A stretch of DNA of 64,000 nt from Sycobia sp. Sy_11 (taxonomy: Eukaryota > Arthropoda > Insecta > Hymenoptera > Epichrysomallidae): positions 310,001 to 374,000 of the forward strand of contig JACCIC010000099.1 of NCBI GenBank assembly GCA_018907035.1, written 5' to 3'. The notes below the pieces were generated by a model, which was given only the letters and a program-made list of their open reading frames with translations, was not told the DNA's origin and did not search any database. Of the stretch, positions 11,051 to 24,401 are shown one piece after another. Made by a program: the position numbers and the translations under genes. Position 1 is the stretch's first letter. Each line of letters opens with the position of its first letter.

Positions 11051-14000
11051 GAGCTGGATTTGTTATGTATCAATGTAATCCAGCAGTCACAAAAATAAAT
11101 GGAGAATTTTTTATAAGTAGATCTACAATTAATTTCAATAATACCGATCAGATCGAAGTAAAATTGAAACTTTTAAATTGCAACATAAAGAACAAGCAGG
11201 TTTTGTAGAGGAAAAAAAATAAATTCGAATATGTATATATATATATATATAGCCTGCCGTTATGAAATTACAGAATTTTTACCTATTATGTATAAATGAG
11301 ATAGCTGTACGTATTAATATCACCAATAAATTTAACTAAAGAAATATGAAAAAGGATATGTATAATGCATACAAATCATGTGATATTTTCCACAGTCATC
11401 TAACTAGCTAGAATAAAAATAATACTATTAGAAACTTACAATATGTTGATATAGGCTATTTAGATTTAATAAGAAGTTGAGTTTGTGATTAAAAAACAAT
11501 TTATTAAACAAATAATACAATTGACGAAATAAACAATTAAGACGAACTCAGTGTGACCTTTCTCGTATAAGGTCCAAAATCGAACTAAAAGTTAAGAGCA
11601 AACCACAATGACTCGTTAACTCTCTCATGGATACAAGATTCGACAGGTCAGCATAAGTAATGCAATTACGGTACTACCTCAGACGCTTCACATCATTTAG
11701 ACAACACTTTAGAATTTCCTAATGGCTTTATTAAAAAGAGATGTTGAGTTTTCACTCAGATATAAATCTCAACAAAATATGCTAAGCTTTTCATGCTCAT
11801 GCATAAGTAATATTATAAGTATGTTAAAAGTTATTTTACGTATCAAGTTTTTTTTAATTAACCTCTTTGCATTAGGTCCTTACGTAAGGATATAAAAAAG
11901 ATTAATATAAGTTATATATTAGTAGAAAACTAATTTAATTTGTTACGAATGCAATGATGAACTAACAAGGAGACACTGACCTCAACAGAGAACCAATTTT
12001 CTTGAGTAGCTGAAAAATCTAGTTAATATAGTTAACAAACACTCGTTTGATTTTACATTTAAATATATATTATTTCTCTATGAATGTGGTGTTTACGAAA
12101 AGAATTTGCTTTTGTCGGAGTGAATACTGGTTTCAATTATCATTTCCATTTTTATGACTCTTCGCTACATGAAAATAGTATTTTTGGTCATTAATGGTAT
12201 TTTATACAACTGTTTATTAACAAAAATTTAATTTAATTTTAATTTTATCTCTTTAAAAGCAAGAATTTTTTCATAATCTTTAAAAAAAATTCAAATTCTA
12301 TCTAAGGAAATTTAACAAAGAAAGTTTCTAACATCCGAAGATGACATATTTGTTCGAATTGAATGAGAAAGCTTTTACTATCTGTAGAATAAAATCTGTG
12401 AACCTTTTGACTTTAATTCTATTCTAGTACCATTCTAATGGAATCCATGTAGACGATCGGAATGGTCAAAGACAAGAACGGATTTTACTCGTTTTCTTCT
12501 CTTTTCTCTTCATGAAAATAAAATAAATAATTACTGTTCATAATTATAAGACTATGTTTATGGTTATTCTAATAGTAAGCTTGAAAATAAAAATCTATAT
12601 TTACAGCAATATCGGTGAAAATATTCGATTAAAAAATTATGATATATAATTTAAATAATACTTTACCTTGTACAATATTCTTTTCATTCGATTCATTTGC
12701 ATTCCTTAAAAACAATCTCAAAAAATATAGTTATAGAGTAAATTCTTATATTTGAACCATATCTGTTTAACAATATTCACAAAGTCATTAAATAAACTTC
12801 AGGCAGTATCGTCTTAATATTAATTAATTCCTTGCGTGTATAATACTATTATATCTCGTGATGAATCTAATAAATTTTAAACAAGGTTTAAATTGTAAAA
12901 CTCTTGAATATGTATCTTTCATTGCAGTATAATAAGAAAAAAGCTTTCATGTTTCAGTTACACAATAAATTTGTTTTGCATAAATAAACATGAATTTTAT
13001 TTTTAAGCCCAATTTTCGAGCCAAGTTATTATATTGTTTCCTTCTCAAAAAAAAACTGTAACATTTAATTATAGTTTAAACCACTACAATGTCAACACTA
13101 TAAAAATATAACCATTTACGAGATAATAAAAACTAATTTTAATTACTCAACTAAGCGAACTATTATGAGTAGTAAACGCAATTTACCGCTAAAAAAAAAT
13201 CACAGCTATAAGTAGTAACAGGCGCGCTGTCACAGACAATGTAAGATTACAAACTTACAAGGTGTTTTCATTGCAACTCTAATTACTAAAAAATTACATG
13301 AAACTGGTCTTAAATGATTTCTAAAGCAAATTATATGTTTTGAAAAAGGAATAAACATAAGTTACAATAGTAATAATTTTATGAAAAAAAAGTATTCTAA
13401 TACTTGTACCTAATACACAGTTTCTAAATCTAAAAATATGGCGTCATAAACTTTTTTAAATACTTTCATTATTTACTAAATATAGCTACTGAAGATGGAA
13501 ATATAAATCTATATCTAAATAGTATAATTTTTTAATTCTTGATGGATATTTTCCTTGATATATCATTCGGATTAGTTAAAAAGAAATTAATTATTCATGT
13601 TTGTAAGTGAAGTATTTTCACGATTTAAGATAAAATCTCAGGGTCATGAAAAATAAGAATAATACTGGTAAGGCTTCTTTTAGGCCTTTATATTTTTATC
13701 CTTTTCAACTCCTTTCAAGCCTTCATTTTTTTACCTTTTGAAACCTTATCTAAGGAAATTCGAAATTAATTAAAAATGGTATTGCAATAATTTTTTATGT
13801 AATATGCACTCGACTATCTTATGTGATAGGAAACAAAAAGCGCATGATTTTGTCAATATAAAATAATTAACGTCTTAAAATACATAAAAAATTAATTTAG
13901 TGGTAAATAATATAAATAAAAGTTTTCTACAAATGTGGATAATGTGTCCATATTAATTTAATGAGAGTATTTTTTTATTTTATTTTTTTTTTTATTTAAG

Positions 14001-14690
14001 TTTTATCAACTCTGTGAAGGATTATTTAGCTACATATAGAATATAATATATAGACTTTCGTGTGTTACATATACGTTACATATTTTCGTGAGTTGTGATA
14101 CATGATTTCCTTGAGAATTTTTAAAGATTTAAATCGCATTTCTTAAAAAATTTACATAATATTTTACACGTACTTGGTGACGACAGTAATGAACGGCTTC
14201 TCGAAGGGAGAAACATTTTTATTATTTAACATAAGTAGTAAATCCTCTCGCTGTGGATGGCACTTTGGGCATTGCCAAATTTTAATGAGAGTATAAAGAT
14301 AATGAACATATGTTTAATATATTTAAATTAAGTTCGTACTTGTCTCCAGCTGTCACATGACTTTGTTATAACAAAATAGAAAATAGCGCTAAAAATGTAA
14401 CAAAAAAAGCGTTTCTATAACTTCTTTATATATTCAATACTTGGAAAAAAGTAGAGAGTTAAAAATACAGTTATAAAATTGAAACTATTTTGTGTGTATA
14501 ATAGTTGCACAATATGCAATTACGTATATTGAAAATTCCCTTTTCAGTATGCGGAATGAATTAACTAGCGGAATTAATCCTTAGTGAAAAAGGAATTATT
14601 CTATGAAAAAATTGCACACACAAGTAGAAAATCTAGAAACTTTTTTTTTGCGAAAATCCTATAATATATAATAAGAGGACTTGAAACCGA
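11051..14690. other. AT-rich intergenic sequence, 3.6 kb
   Basis: No ORF of note, no recognised transposon, no long microsatellite. Poly-A and poly-T short runs only. A pyrimidine-rich patch lies at 13670-13750. Confidence 0.6.
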
Positions 14691-15096
14691 CATTCATATC
14701 AATAGCGCTTCCAATAACCTGCCGTCCTTTACGGAAAATAATCCGGGCTCTTCATTAAAATACAAAACTGGCGCATATAAGAATCCTCAGCTGGCGATTC
14801 CTCAATTTCCTCGCATTCTGCAAGTGTTTACGAGGACGAGAGTACTCGCTCGCTAATCGCTCCCAAAACTCCGCTCCCCCGCCTCACGTCTCTGAAACGT
14901 AAACAAGAAACTTAACGAGCGCACGCTGCCCCTTTTCAGTCCGTATGGCGCGCGACGCGGGACTCGCAGAGACTGCGTCGCTGCACCTCCGACTCTCGGA
15001 GCATAAAAGTTACCTAATTCCCGGGCCCTCTATTAAAGCGGGCGAGCGAGAGCGCTGCAGTGCGACGATTAGTCCAGTGCGGCTCGCTCGTCCTAT

Positions 15097-15100
<4 letters not shown>

Positions 15101-15157
<57 letters not shown>

Positions 15158-15158
15158 G
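15101..15158. repeat. (CT)n microsatellite
   Basis: About 28 CT units. Confidence 0.95.
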
Positions 15159-15233
15159 CTTTTAAATGCTCCCAGGAAAATCCACGACCGGTTATACGAC
15201 GGAATGATTATCGTCGTCGTAAAAGAGGAGAGC

Positions 15234-15235
<2 letters not shown>

Positions 15236-15268
<33 letters not shown>
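15236..15268. repeat. (GA)n microsatellite
   Basis: About 16 GA units. Complementary to the CT array 80 bp upstream. Confidence 0.95.
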
Positions 15269-15280
<12 letters not shown>

Positions 15281-15500
15281 AGTGAGAGAGTGAACAGAGG
15301 GTACGGGGGTTGCGCGCCATTTCCACGCTCTCGCAAACGAAGCCGAAGACGGATTCGTCCGATTCTCTAAGCCGCGTGCGGGGCGCGCCACTCTCCAAAG
15401 CCCTCAATTTCACTAGAGTAAGAGCATTTCCCCGCAGCTCTCCCTTCTTGCCTCACCCCCCTCTTTCCTGCTTCGTCGCTTCGTTTTTTGTCATTTTATA

Positions 15501-15502
<2 letters not shown>

Positions 15503-15534
<32 letters not shown>

Positions 15535-15540
15535 CTCTCT
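15503..15540. repeat. (CT)n microsatellite
   Basis: CT run with one CG interruption. Confidence 0.95.
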
Positions 15541-15732
15541 ATTTTCTTTCTCCTTTGTGTCGTAAAAGGACTTCTTATTCTCGCGTTTATATTCAATCTC
15601 GCACGACGAAGACGCGGCACCTCTGCTGCGCGACCGCACAAAGGCGCCGCGCGGCTGCGCTCCCATCCGAAACACGTTAGTCCCCACCCCTGCTCATTCC
15701 CTCGGGCTCGGGGCGCGAGAATCGCGAGTGTG

Positions 15733-15735
<3 letters not shown>

Positions 15736-15775
<40 letters not shown>
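15736..15775. repeat. (TA)n microsatellite
   Basis: About 20 TA units. Confidence 0.95.
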
Positions 15776-15779
<4 letters not shown>

Positions 15780-15923
15780 GGAACAGGCGAAGCGGAAGTG
15801 TAGCAAGTGCGAAAGGGAGAAGGGAGTCCGAGAGAAAGGCAGGGAAGCACGATGCAGAGCTTTTCGACTGTCGTGCAGAAGCGTAGGGACGAATGTGTGC
15901 GTTGATAAGAGAAAAAGGTTGAG

Positions 15924-15926
<3 letters not shown>

Positions 15927-15964
<38 letters not shown>

Positions 15965-15978
15965 CATATATACATAGG
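15927..15978. repeat. (TA)n microsatellite
   Basis: TA run ending in CATACATATACATA. Confidence 0.95.
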
Positions 15979-16030
15979 GAAGATCAGAGATGGGCTGCGT
16001 TAGATAAGAAGAACGGACAGAAATGAAAGT

Positions 16031-16930
16031 TTCGCCCAAGAGAGCTTAAAAAGTTCCATACAGGGGAACATTATTTATACGTTTTGCCCTGTTTGATTTC
16101 TGAAACAAAGTCCCTATTCTTGGTTCAAATATATCTTTCAATTAAAAATCTTCTCAACAATTCTAAAACACTGATAAAATGAATAATATAACTAAAAAGT
16201 AAGTCATCTGATATTTTACAATGCTAAAAAATTTAAAATTATTTTATTATTTTGCAATGTTAAAAAAAGCAAATATTGATTAGAATTTAAATTGAATCAT
16301 TGTCCAGCTTCAAAATGAAAGCTTTTAGTATGTTAAAAATTCTAATTGAAACGAAAGTGTCCAGGTAAAGGAGCGCGGAGTGTTAATTATTTCTAGAGAT
16401 AAATAACAAATCAAAGATTTAAAAATTTTTCATACTATAGTTCTCAAAACAATATTTTAAAACTGTTACGAGAAACCTGTAATTGCAATAAGGTAATTAG
16501 TGCGCGATTATGCATACCAAATACTGTCGTCTTCTTACTTTCAAATTGACCGAGTTTTTAATAATAATTAAAATTTCTTTTTTATGAAATCATGACCGAT
16601 TAGGTAGAACAAAATCACTGAACTTACAAACTATCTACCAGCCATCATTGATGACAGATAGGAGATAAATTTGTTTAAATAATTGTCCATTTAATTTTGA
16701 GGAAAATATTCATTAAGCAATTATAAATCCAGATTTAAAATTCTTATTAAGGAGCAGATAATTAAATAAGCAATATATCTCTGCATCTGCGATATTGATA
16801 AAAAGATTATATATTAACAGGCATTATTATTGTTCTTGTTATGATTATTGTTATTATTATTATTGTTGTTGTTGTTGTTGTTGTCGTTGTTGTACTTATT
16901 ATTATTATTGTTATTAATATTTTAAACAAC
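16031..16930. other. AT-rich intergenic sequence with (TTG)n/(TTA)n patch
   Basis: A trinucleotide patch of TTA and TTG units spans about 16845-16915. Otherwise nothing recognised. Confidence 0.6.
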
Positions 16931-17420
16931 ACTTAAGACGCGCGCAGTTGATAAATTTTCATCGTCCCGGGGCGCGGCGGCATAAGACACGCTTTATTAC
17001 CGTGCGTACGCTGCTGTTTATACGCCCCCTTAATTACTATATAAGGTAGCTTGGGTAAAAACTAAGCGACGCAGATTTAAAAGGGGAGGGGGGGGGGAAG
17101 GAGGCAGAGCCCCGGTACTGCCTAATAAAAGTAAATTATAATCATCTTTCTAACGCATCGGGCATTAACGCTTTTATTATCTAACGCTTCAAGTTGGCAC
17201 GGGAAAATTTATATTTTGGAAACGCGCTCAGCTATAAAGTTATAAATTCCGTCGTGCGCCGTGCGCGCGTGTACGCGTATATAGACATTGTGCTGATTCA
17301 AATATTCGAAGGATGCGCTTTGCGTTTTATGACACTATGCCGCTATTAGCTTAGACGCGCGGAAGATAAAAAGACGCGCACGCAGGTAAAAAGACGATAA
17401 AAAGTCAGATAATACGTCTG
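16930..17420. promoter_or_regulatory. GC-richer non-coding island (candidate enhancer)
   Basis: CpG-bearing block with several TTTAT(T/G)-type Hox/Caudal-like sites (for example near 16990, 17175 and 17325), a homeodomain TTAATTAC site near 17030 and a G-run at 17083-17098. Coding potential is absent. Confidence 0.3.
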
Positions 17421-18007
17421 TATAAGAACGGGAATGATAGAAGGCTGTTACTTTGTTTTTCGGTGATATGCCAGAAATTTTATAATTGATGAAAAGACGC
17501 AGTGGTGACACATACGTGCAATAAAATTCTTAATAATTATTTTTATAATTTACTCGAAAATATATGATTGATAACTTTTCTGCTATATACTCTTTTATCT
17601 TTAGTATTGTACTTTCAAATTAAATGTTTGCTCAATTGAATATAACTTTATCAAACATTCATCGTAATTTGTTGAAAAAATAATAGGATATTTCAATCAT
17701 TTCGATCACACAAAGAAAAAGTTTGTTTTATAAAAATTGCAATATATTAGGGACTTGATGATAGTCTGTAAAAATCTCAATACACACTAAGAACTTTTAT
17801 AAGCGAAAATTTTTAAATTTACTCTTAATTATGTAAATATTATTAAAAATTACGGTAATTTTTAAGCAATTGGGTAGTCTGTGATTAAATTACTAGATGC
17901 TATTGTAATTTTTATTAGAATCTTTTTGTGTGGCATTATAATTACTAATTGGAGTCGATTTCTTTCTACATCATATTATCGTACATAAATTCTCATAATT
18001 CAACTAT

Positions 18008-18062
<55 letters not shown>

Positions 18063-18180
18063 TAAATGACTAGTACTATGAAAAAACGAAACGGGACTAA
18101 ATGATTTATAACCATACTTTGCAACTTTCTTAAATATAAAAAAAATCTGGCTTAAATAAGACAGAAATCACATCGCGACT
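17421..18180. other. AT-rich intergenic sequence with (TA)n array
   Basis: Pure TA run at 18011-18058. Nothing else recognised. Confidence 0.6.
18011..18058. repeat. (TA)n microsatellite
   Basis: 24 TA units. Confidence 0.95.
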
Positions 18181-18621
18181 TTCCCCGGGATTCCGTTCAT
18201 TCAGTCGATAGAGCAGCAGATCCGCAATCTGTTAAACTGGAGTTGAAGCCTAATCCCTTTCGACTGATGCAAGCCCGGTTAAAACCTAGAAACCTTTCGA
18301 AACGTTCCTTACAAAAATACCACAATGTAGGAGCCGACCTCTTTTCTCCAGAGCTTACGCGTTAAATACTATTCAATAATTCCGATCCCAATGAGGTGAT
18401 CTCGACTCTCTCTATCTCTCTCTCCCTCTCTCTCTCTCTCTCTCGCTACATAAACGTCCGTCTTAAAAAATTATCTGCACCTTATCAAAAACCATCTTTC
18501 TCTAACATCTTACCAAATTCTATGAGTTTAGCCCTTAGCCCGCATCGATAATAGATTAAAAGGAACACAAAAAAAATCGATTAGACTCCTTTCGATCGAA
18601 AACACCCAGCTGCACGTTATC

Positions 18622-18679
<58 letters not shown>

Positions 18680-19040
18680 AAGAAGTAGCGATCGAGAGAG
18701 ATAGCGAAATCATGGCGCGATGTATTATGTAGCCAGTCGGTGATCCCCTCCCGCATGCATCTATGCATGGGCGGACCGCCGACGCGCTAATGCATTCGCG
18801 TAATGTCGCGACGCCTTCCGGGCAAGGGGGCCGGCGGTTGTCCCTCACCATATTCCCGATGCAAAGCCCTCTCGGCGCCCGAATTGAAAGTTCGCTCCGC
18901 GAGCGAGCGAGAAAGCGCGCGCAGCATCGTTACTTTTCATTTGGCCGGTCAACCGGGGGTCACGGGGTGACGATTTTTACCGTCGATATTACAAAAGTAA
19001 CCTCCGTTGTCTAAGCGCACGGTGCACGATTTGTGGATTT
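18180..19040. promoter_or_regulatory. GC-richer non-coding island (candidate enhancer)
   Basis: CpG-rich around 18720-18960, with an inverted ATGCAT pair (18754-18769). A (TA)n array lies at 18627-18675. Confidence 0.3.
18627..18675. repeat. (TA)n microsatellite
   Basis: About 24 TA units. Confidence 0.95.
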
Positions 19041-20078
19041 CTGTATAACAACCAGCATATTTTGGAACGATTATAATTTTTGTGGCTGACACGTATGGCT
19101 GACGGAGGATTCTTTAAATCGTGCATGTTCAAAGAGTTATTCGAAATTCACTGAAAACTCTGGATCTATCAACCATCGCAATGATATACTAATGCGTAAA
19201 TTCAAATATCTTCATTCCAAGCGGCCGGTAAAGCGAAAGCTATGTACAGCCGAGCATTGTTGCGTTAAGTCAGATTATATTGAGCGACACTTTTTTGCAT
19301 AGATTAAAGATAAAACTTGAGAAATTTTTGACGATTGGGGTGGACCGGCTTAAATGAAAGGACCGTTTTATTCGTTAATTTTACGAGGCAGTCGAAGATC
19401 TATTTTATCTATAGAGAAAAAAGGCACTTTATTTTATTTACATAATATTATATTTCAATATTAAATGTTAAAAATTTCATTTAATCTTTTCCATTTTTAC
19501 TTTGTTTGCAATATTTAATATTTAAATATAATATTTCCGAAATCTGAGTAGTTTTTCTTCAGTCCTTTAAAAAGTCATGAATGAAAAAATATTATCATAA
19601 AAGGATTAATGAAAAAAAAAATCACTTAAAATGTAGAATAAAACCTTGTTGAAAGAAATTAATCCGTAAGTAACATTTATACTGACGTTTTTAAATTTAT
19701 ATGAAGTTACATGAACGGATAAATAACATTTATTACAGATATTCGAAGGCGCGATGTTCAAAATTTCAAAAATATTCCGTTATCAAGCACGATTCTAAAT
19801 GTACATGAAAATAACGCCCGCTAGAGTGAACCATCCTGAAAAAAGTATATAATAGTCGGCTCGCGCGCGTTGTAAACGTCACCGAAATCATTTCGCTATC
19901 AGAATCTCGATAAAAACATCAACTCCACATTTTTCGCAAACGCGCCGTCTGTCGAATTTTATCCAGCTGAAAAATCTTTTTAACAGAGATATAACATTAA
20001 ATACTGTTTTCCACACACACATATGGAAGTGCGGCAGATAGCAAGGAATACCACCAAACAAAAGGACTCGAAGAAATA

Positions 20079-20139
<61 letters not shown>

Positions 20140-20160
20140 TATCTCAGAAGACAAGAAAAA
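19041..20160. other. AT-rich intergenic sequence
   Basis: No gene recognised. A TATATAAT stretch at about 19845, followed by a CG-rich patch, is promoter-like but unsupported. (TA)n at 20079-20135. Confidence 0.5.
20079..20135. repeat. (TA)n microsatellite
   Basis: About 28 TA units. Confidence 0.95.
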
Positions 20161-20420
20161 TGTCGCGTTCCGTGTAGAGCGGTGGGTTCAAGACTTGGAA
20201 AGCGAGTGAAACAGAGAGAGATAGTGAGAAGAAAAGCACGGGCAGAAGCGAGGCGCACATCAGTATTCTCTTCTTTACCCTGCCTCCATCTTCTCCAGAC
20301 CGACGGTCCCTCGCTCGCTCGCTCGTTGAATCTAATTACACCCGCGCGCCCTCCGCTGGGTAAGAGCAGCGGCAAAAGGAAGATAGAGCAGAGAACGAGA
20401 AAGAGATAAAGACAGAGAGG

Positions 20421-20469
<49 letters not shown>

Positions 20470-21770
20470 ATATTCAGAGCATCGTGGTAGCGCGGGGACG
20501 CCGACGCTCGCGCCTCTTCTCCTCTCCTTGCTCTCGAGCAGTTTCGGTTGCCAAGCGACCCCGGGGGTGGCAGCGATCTTGGAGGGTTGCAGCAACAACG
20601 GCAGCAGCGTTAGCGGCGGCGGCAGCGACACCAGCAGCACACCAGCCACTAATGGCCTAATGAATTTAATGGAGGCTCCGCGACATAGAGAGAAAGAGAT
20701 AGAGCGGGAGAGAGAGAGAGAGCGAGAGAGAGCGAGAGAGCGCACGCAGAAGCTTCACCCACCATTCTCCTATCCCTCGGTTTTGCCACTCCTACCTACT
20801 CCCCCGTCCTACTATACTCGCCCCTCTCCTTCCTTTCTCTCCTGCCTAGCTGCTTCGTTCCTCCTTATAACCGGACAGAGGTGAAGCGCTTTCTCGGTCG
20901 AGGCGGAGAGAAAGGCAGAAGAATGAGAGAGGGTGTGGGAGGAAGAGAGAGAGAGAGAGAGAGATAGAATGGCAAAGGTGAGCTTGCAGCGGTCGACGCG
21001 TTTTCCTGGCATAAGAATAAGAGAGCGGCAACGCGTTACGAGAACAAAAAGAATATGAAGAGGACAGAAAAACGTGGAAAAATGAGAGTGAGAGAGGGGG
21101 AGACTGAGTCAGCGATGAAGATCAAGGTGGGAAGAAACTTGTGACGACGAGCCGAACGTGTTTTGCGAAGAAAATTTAAGCTTACCCCGCTAAATGTTTT
21201 CTGTACCGAGGAAAATGGTAGACTAGTTATATAATTGAGCGGCCTAATAAAAGTTTAGTTAATCATATATCGTTATACAATGACGAATAAATTTGATTCG
21301 ATATTTCAAGTTATTTTGATCCAGAACAAATTTATTTATATAACTAATAATTTCATTTACTGCGTTATTATAAAAACGAATAATGTTATAATAATTTGGT
21401 TTTTGACATCCTTAACTAAAAATGAGCCGATTATTCTTTCGAATCGCATATCTGAATAATTCGACAATATAAACACCTAAAACATGAAAAATAAAACAAA
21501 AATAGTCAATTCAGCCACGATCCTAATTCTCTGAAAAAAGTCATTTGAGTGGCTCGAGAAAATTAGATGAAAGGTGCAAAGAGAGAGTGTGTGTGAGAGA
21601 GAGAGAGAGAGAGTGAGAGAGAGAGACAGGATAAGAGAGTATGAGTGGAAAAGTGGTTGTGCGGAAAAAGAGCAATCTACGGATTGAGGATTGCGAGAGG
21701 AAGGCAGGGAGAGAATTCTGAAATCTAGTTTTTGCTCGGCGCGGGCGCGCGCGCGCGGAATTAGATTTGA
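20160..21770. promoter_or_regulatory. GC/purine-rich island with a coding-like core
   Basis: Highest-GC part of the desert. It holds (GA)n tracts at 20422-20467, 20707-20740, 20944-20965 and a GT/GA mix at 21584-21627. Between the first two GA tracts (20470-20690) lies a plus-strand segment that translates to a Ser/Gly/Asn-rich peptide (see the hunt section). No start codon or clear partner exon is visible. Confidence 0.3.
20422..20467. repeat. (GA)n microsatellite
   Basis: Imperfect GA run. Confidence 0.95.
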
Positions 21771-22050
21771 ACGAAATGAAAATTAAAACGTTGCTCTAAC
21801 AACTTTAATGTCGTGTATTTACGTTTAAAGAAGTTTTCAAATAAAAATTACTATACTTTGTCCAAAGCTTCGGAGTATTGTTGAGTCCTTTTAGCATTTT
21901 AATAATATTAGCGACATAATTTATAGAAAATGAGAACGGGAAAAAATAAAATTTATATGTTCATTCTGTTTCTCATGCTTTAAGCACTTTCGTCGTTCAA
22001 TCCCTACGATTCCTCCTTTGAGGTTAATAATTAAAACTTAATTATTTAAA
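21771..22050. other. AT-rich spacer
   Basis: Nothing recognised. Confidence 0.6.
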
Positions 22051-22620
22051 CATATTTGTTAAAAGGAGCGACTATTTTACAGCGAGAGCCAAACGAATTC
22101 TCGCCGAGTAAAGGCACAATCTCGCGCGACTGCCGCCCGCGCCACGATTATACCCTACCGCACTCGCATCGGAGGATTTTTTTCTCTTCCTCTTCCTTTT
22201 TTTTTGCACAATTAAGTAAAAAGTCAGACTACGGTCATCTTTGAGGCAGCGCGACTGCGAGGGAACTTTTTATCCCGTCCCAATGTATAATATCCGAAGT
22301 CTTGAAAAGTAACGCGCGGAATAAGCTCCCGCCTAACAACCCCGGCGCGGGCACCCCATCGCCGCGAGAGCCGCTCGTTGAAATTATGGGGCTGTAGAAG
22401 CGCCGACCTCGGGCATCGAGGCGAATTTCGAATTTCTCCGCAACGAGAAGGGGAAAGACAGAGCACTGCCAATTAACCGTTCGTTTGTAAATGGAGCCGC
22501 TCTACGGATGTTCCGCCGGCGCATTATTCTTAGGGGCGTTGTACGATGAAAATATTGGATCGCTGCTGACTGCAATTATTCGTGTATTCTGTGCAGGTTC
22601 GCCCCTTTTTAAACGTCTTA
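22050..22620. promoter_or_regulatory. GC-richer non-coding island (candidate enhancer)
   Basis: CpG-bearing non-repetitive block. Short ORFs on both strands show no domain. Confidence 0.25.
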
Positions 22621-23762
22621 TACCGATAAATTCGATGCACCTGTATGATCTTTTTTAATTCAATTGTTTTTGGATTTCGAGGATTCGAGTGTTCTAAATT
22701 GTATGATGCATCTTCGGTTTTTCGTATTTTAGAACCACGAACGAGTTAAATCCATTAATTGTATTTTTTATACATTCTTATTTTCAATTGATATTTATTT
22801 CTTAGATTTTATAATTATTTATAATTTATTTATTTTTCCATTACATTAATCTGAAGTTGACATAATAAATAAAAAATAAAAAAACCTTATTCTCTTATCA
22901 AAACGATCGTAATTTATCCTAGGAAGAATGGAGTAATAGAAGTAATAATATAAATGGTATATTTTCGTGTTCACCCTGTATATCTGCAAATGATAAAAAA
23001 CACAACCGAATCGTACATAAGAAAATGAAATATGCTTCACAAAAATCATTGTGTCGTAATTTTTCAAAATACTATCATGTTTATTTCTTTATTATATGTA
23101 TTAAATAAACTGTTATAAAAAGTTACATTTTTTCTAGTTCTATCATTATTACAAATGTAACTGGACATTGATAATAAAATTTAATTTTACAAATTAATAA
23201 CACATGTAATTGTAAAACAAAAAGACTATATGAAAATGTTTCTGCGTTATAAAGATATATTTGAAACAGTCGCAAAATGTGCCTTGCTATACTATTATTA
23301 TTAATGTAGATTAAAATTATATTATTATCAATTCATAGTATTTTATTACACCATTTTCATTAAAAATACGATATGCTAGCTTGATCACTGGACTAATTGT
23401 TTCTCTATTACTTATAAGTCTCACGTAATTCTACAGAGAAAACAATGATTATTACATTTAATCAAAATATCAATTATTGAGACATTTAGAAAAATGTCCC
23501 CACAAAAACAAATCTAGTTCAACAATTATAACATGCCAAGATCCTTCTTATCCAAATTGTCGGCAATGCCCAGTCTCATTAGTTTCCCTGGCAGTAGAGC
23601 GCTTCCATTTTTACTGTCCTGATACCGAACTTTTCTTCCGCATATTTTTTTCAAGCTCTCGAGCTACCCCTCCCCAGCCCCTGTGCTCCTCTAATTCCAA
23701 TGAATATGCATATGTATATGTGTGTATATATATGTGTGTGTATATATAGAGACGTGTGTGTA

Positions 23763-23827
<65 letters not shown>

Positions 23828-23900
23828 TATGTGAAAGAGCGTCAAATTGAGCATCGACCATGACCAATATCTATAGAATGGTGCAAATTCAAACCTGTTC
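22621..23900. other. AT-rich intergenic sequence with (TG)/(TA) array
   Basis: TA/TG alternating array from 23710, pure TA at 23769-23824. Nothing else recognised. Confidence 0.6.
23769..23824. repeat. (TA)n microsatellite
   Basis: About 28 TA units, preceded by TATG units. Confidence 0.95.
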
Positions 23901-24260
23901 AAACTCATATTCAGCCGCATACACGATGTGACACTTGGACGAAGAGGCCTCCGATCGGACGGGCTCTCGTCAAGCCATCCCCGCGTCGGCCGTGCGACGA
24001 TCAGGAGCGCATGCGGCGCCCGCGGCCGCGGAGAGCCCGCTCATGCGCGCGCGCGTTTATGTGTGGGTGTGTGTGCGTCTGTGCGTGCATGCGTGCGCGT
24101 GCGCGTGTCTGTGTATATAGAACGTGAGGTAATCCAGAGTGTGGTCCAGGGCTTACCGCGGCAGGCGGTTCCTCTCTCGCCGGATGTTTATTGACTCGAA
24201 GGGCGAGAGCGCGCGCGCCTTTGGCCTGACCCCCCCCCCCCCGCGGCACCCTTGATTTCT
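23900..24260. promoter_or_regulatory. GC-rich island with GT-rich patch and C13 run
   Basis: CpG-rich, with a (GT/GC)-rich patch at 24040-24115 (potential Z-DNA former) and 13 C at 24230-24242. No coding signal. Confidence 0.25.
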
Positions 24261-24332
24261 TCTCTCTTTTTCGTTCTCACTGCGACGCCACCCGCACTTC
24301 TTGTCTTATATATCTAGCTATATCATTGTATG

Positions 24333-24401
<69 letters not shown>

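Larger units (their letters stand above)
14690..16030. promoter_or_regulatory. GC-richer island complex with opposed (CT)n and (GA)n arrays
   Basis: CpG-rich block at 14690-15720 with (CT)n at 15101-15158, (GA)n at 15236-15268, a second (CT)n at 15503-15540, then two (TA)n arrays. Long ORFs in several frames are explained by the arrays. Confidence 0.3.

Noticed and set aside
15310..16026. 238-codon ORF
   Set aside because: Held open by (CT)n and two (TA)n arrays; no domain or bias between them.
18185..18290. tRNA-like stretch (CAGTCGATAGAGCAGCAGATC)
   Set aside because: No complete cloverleaf or proper B box could be traced.
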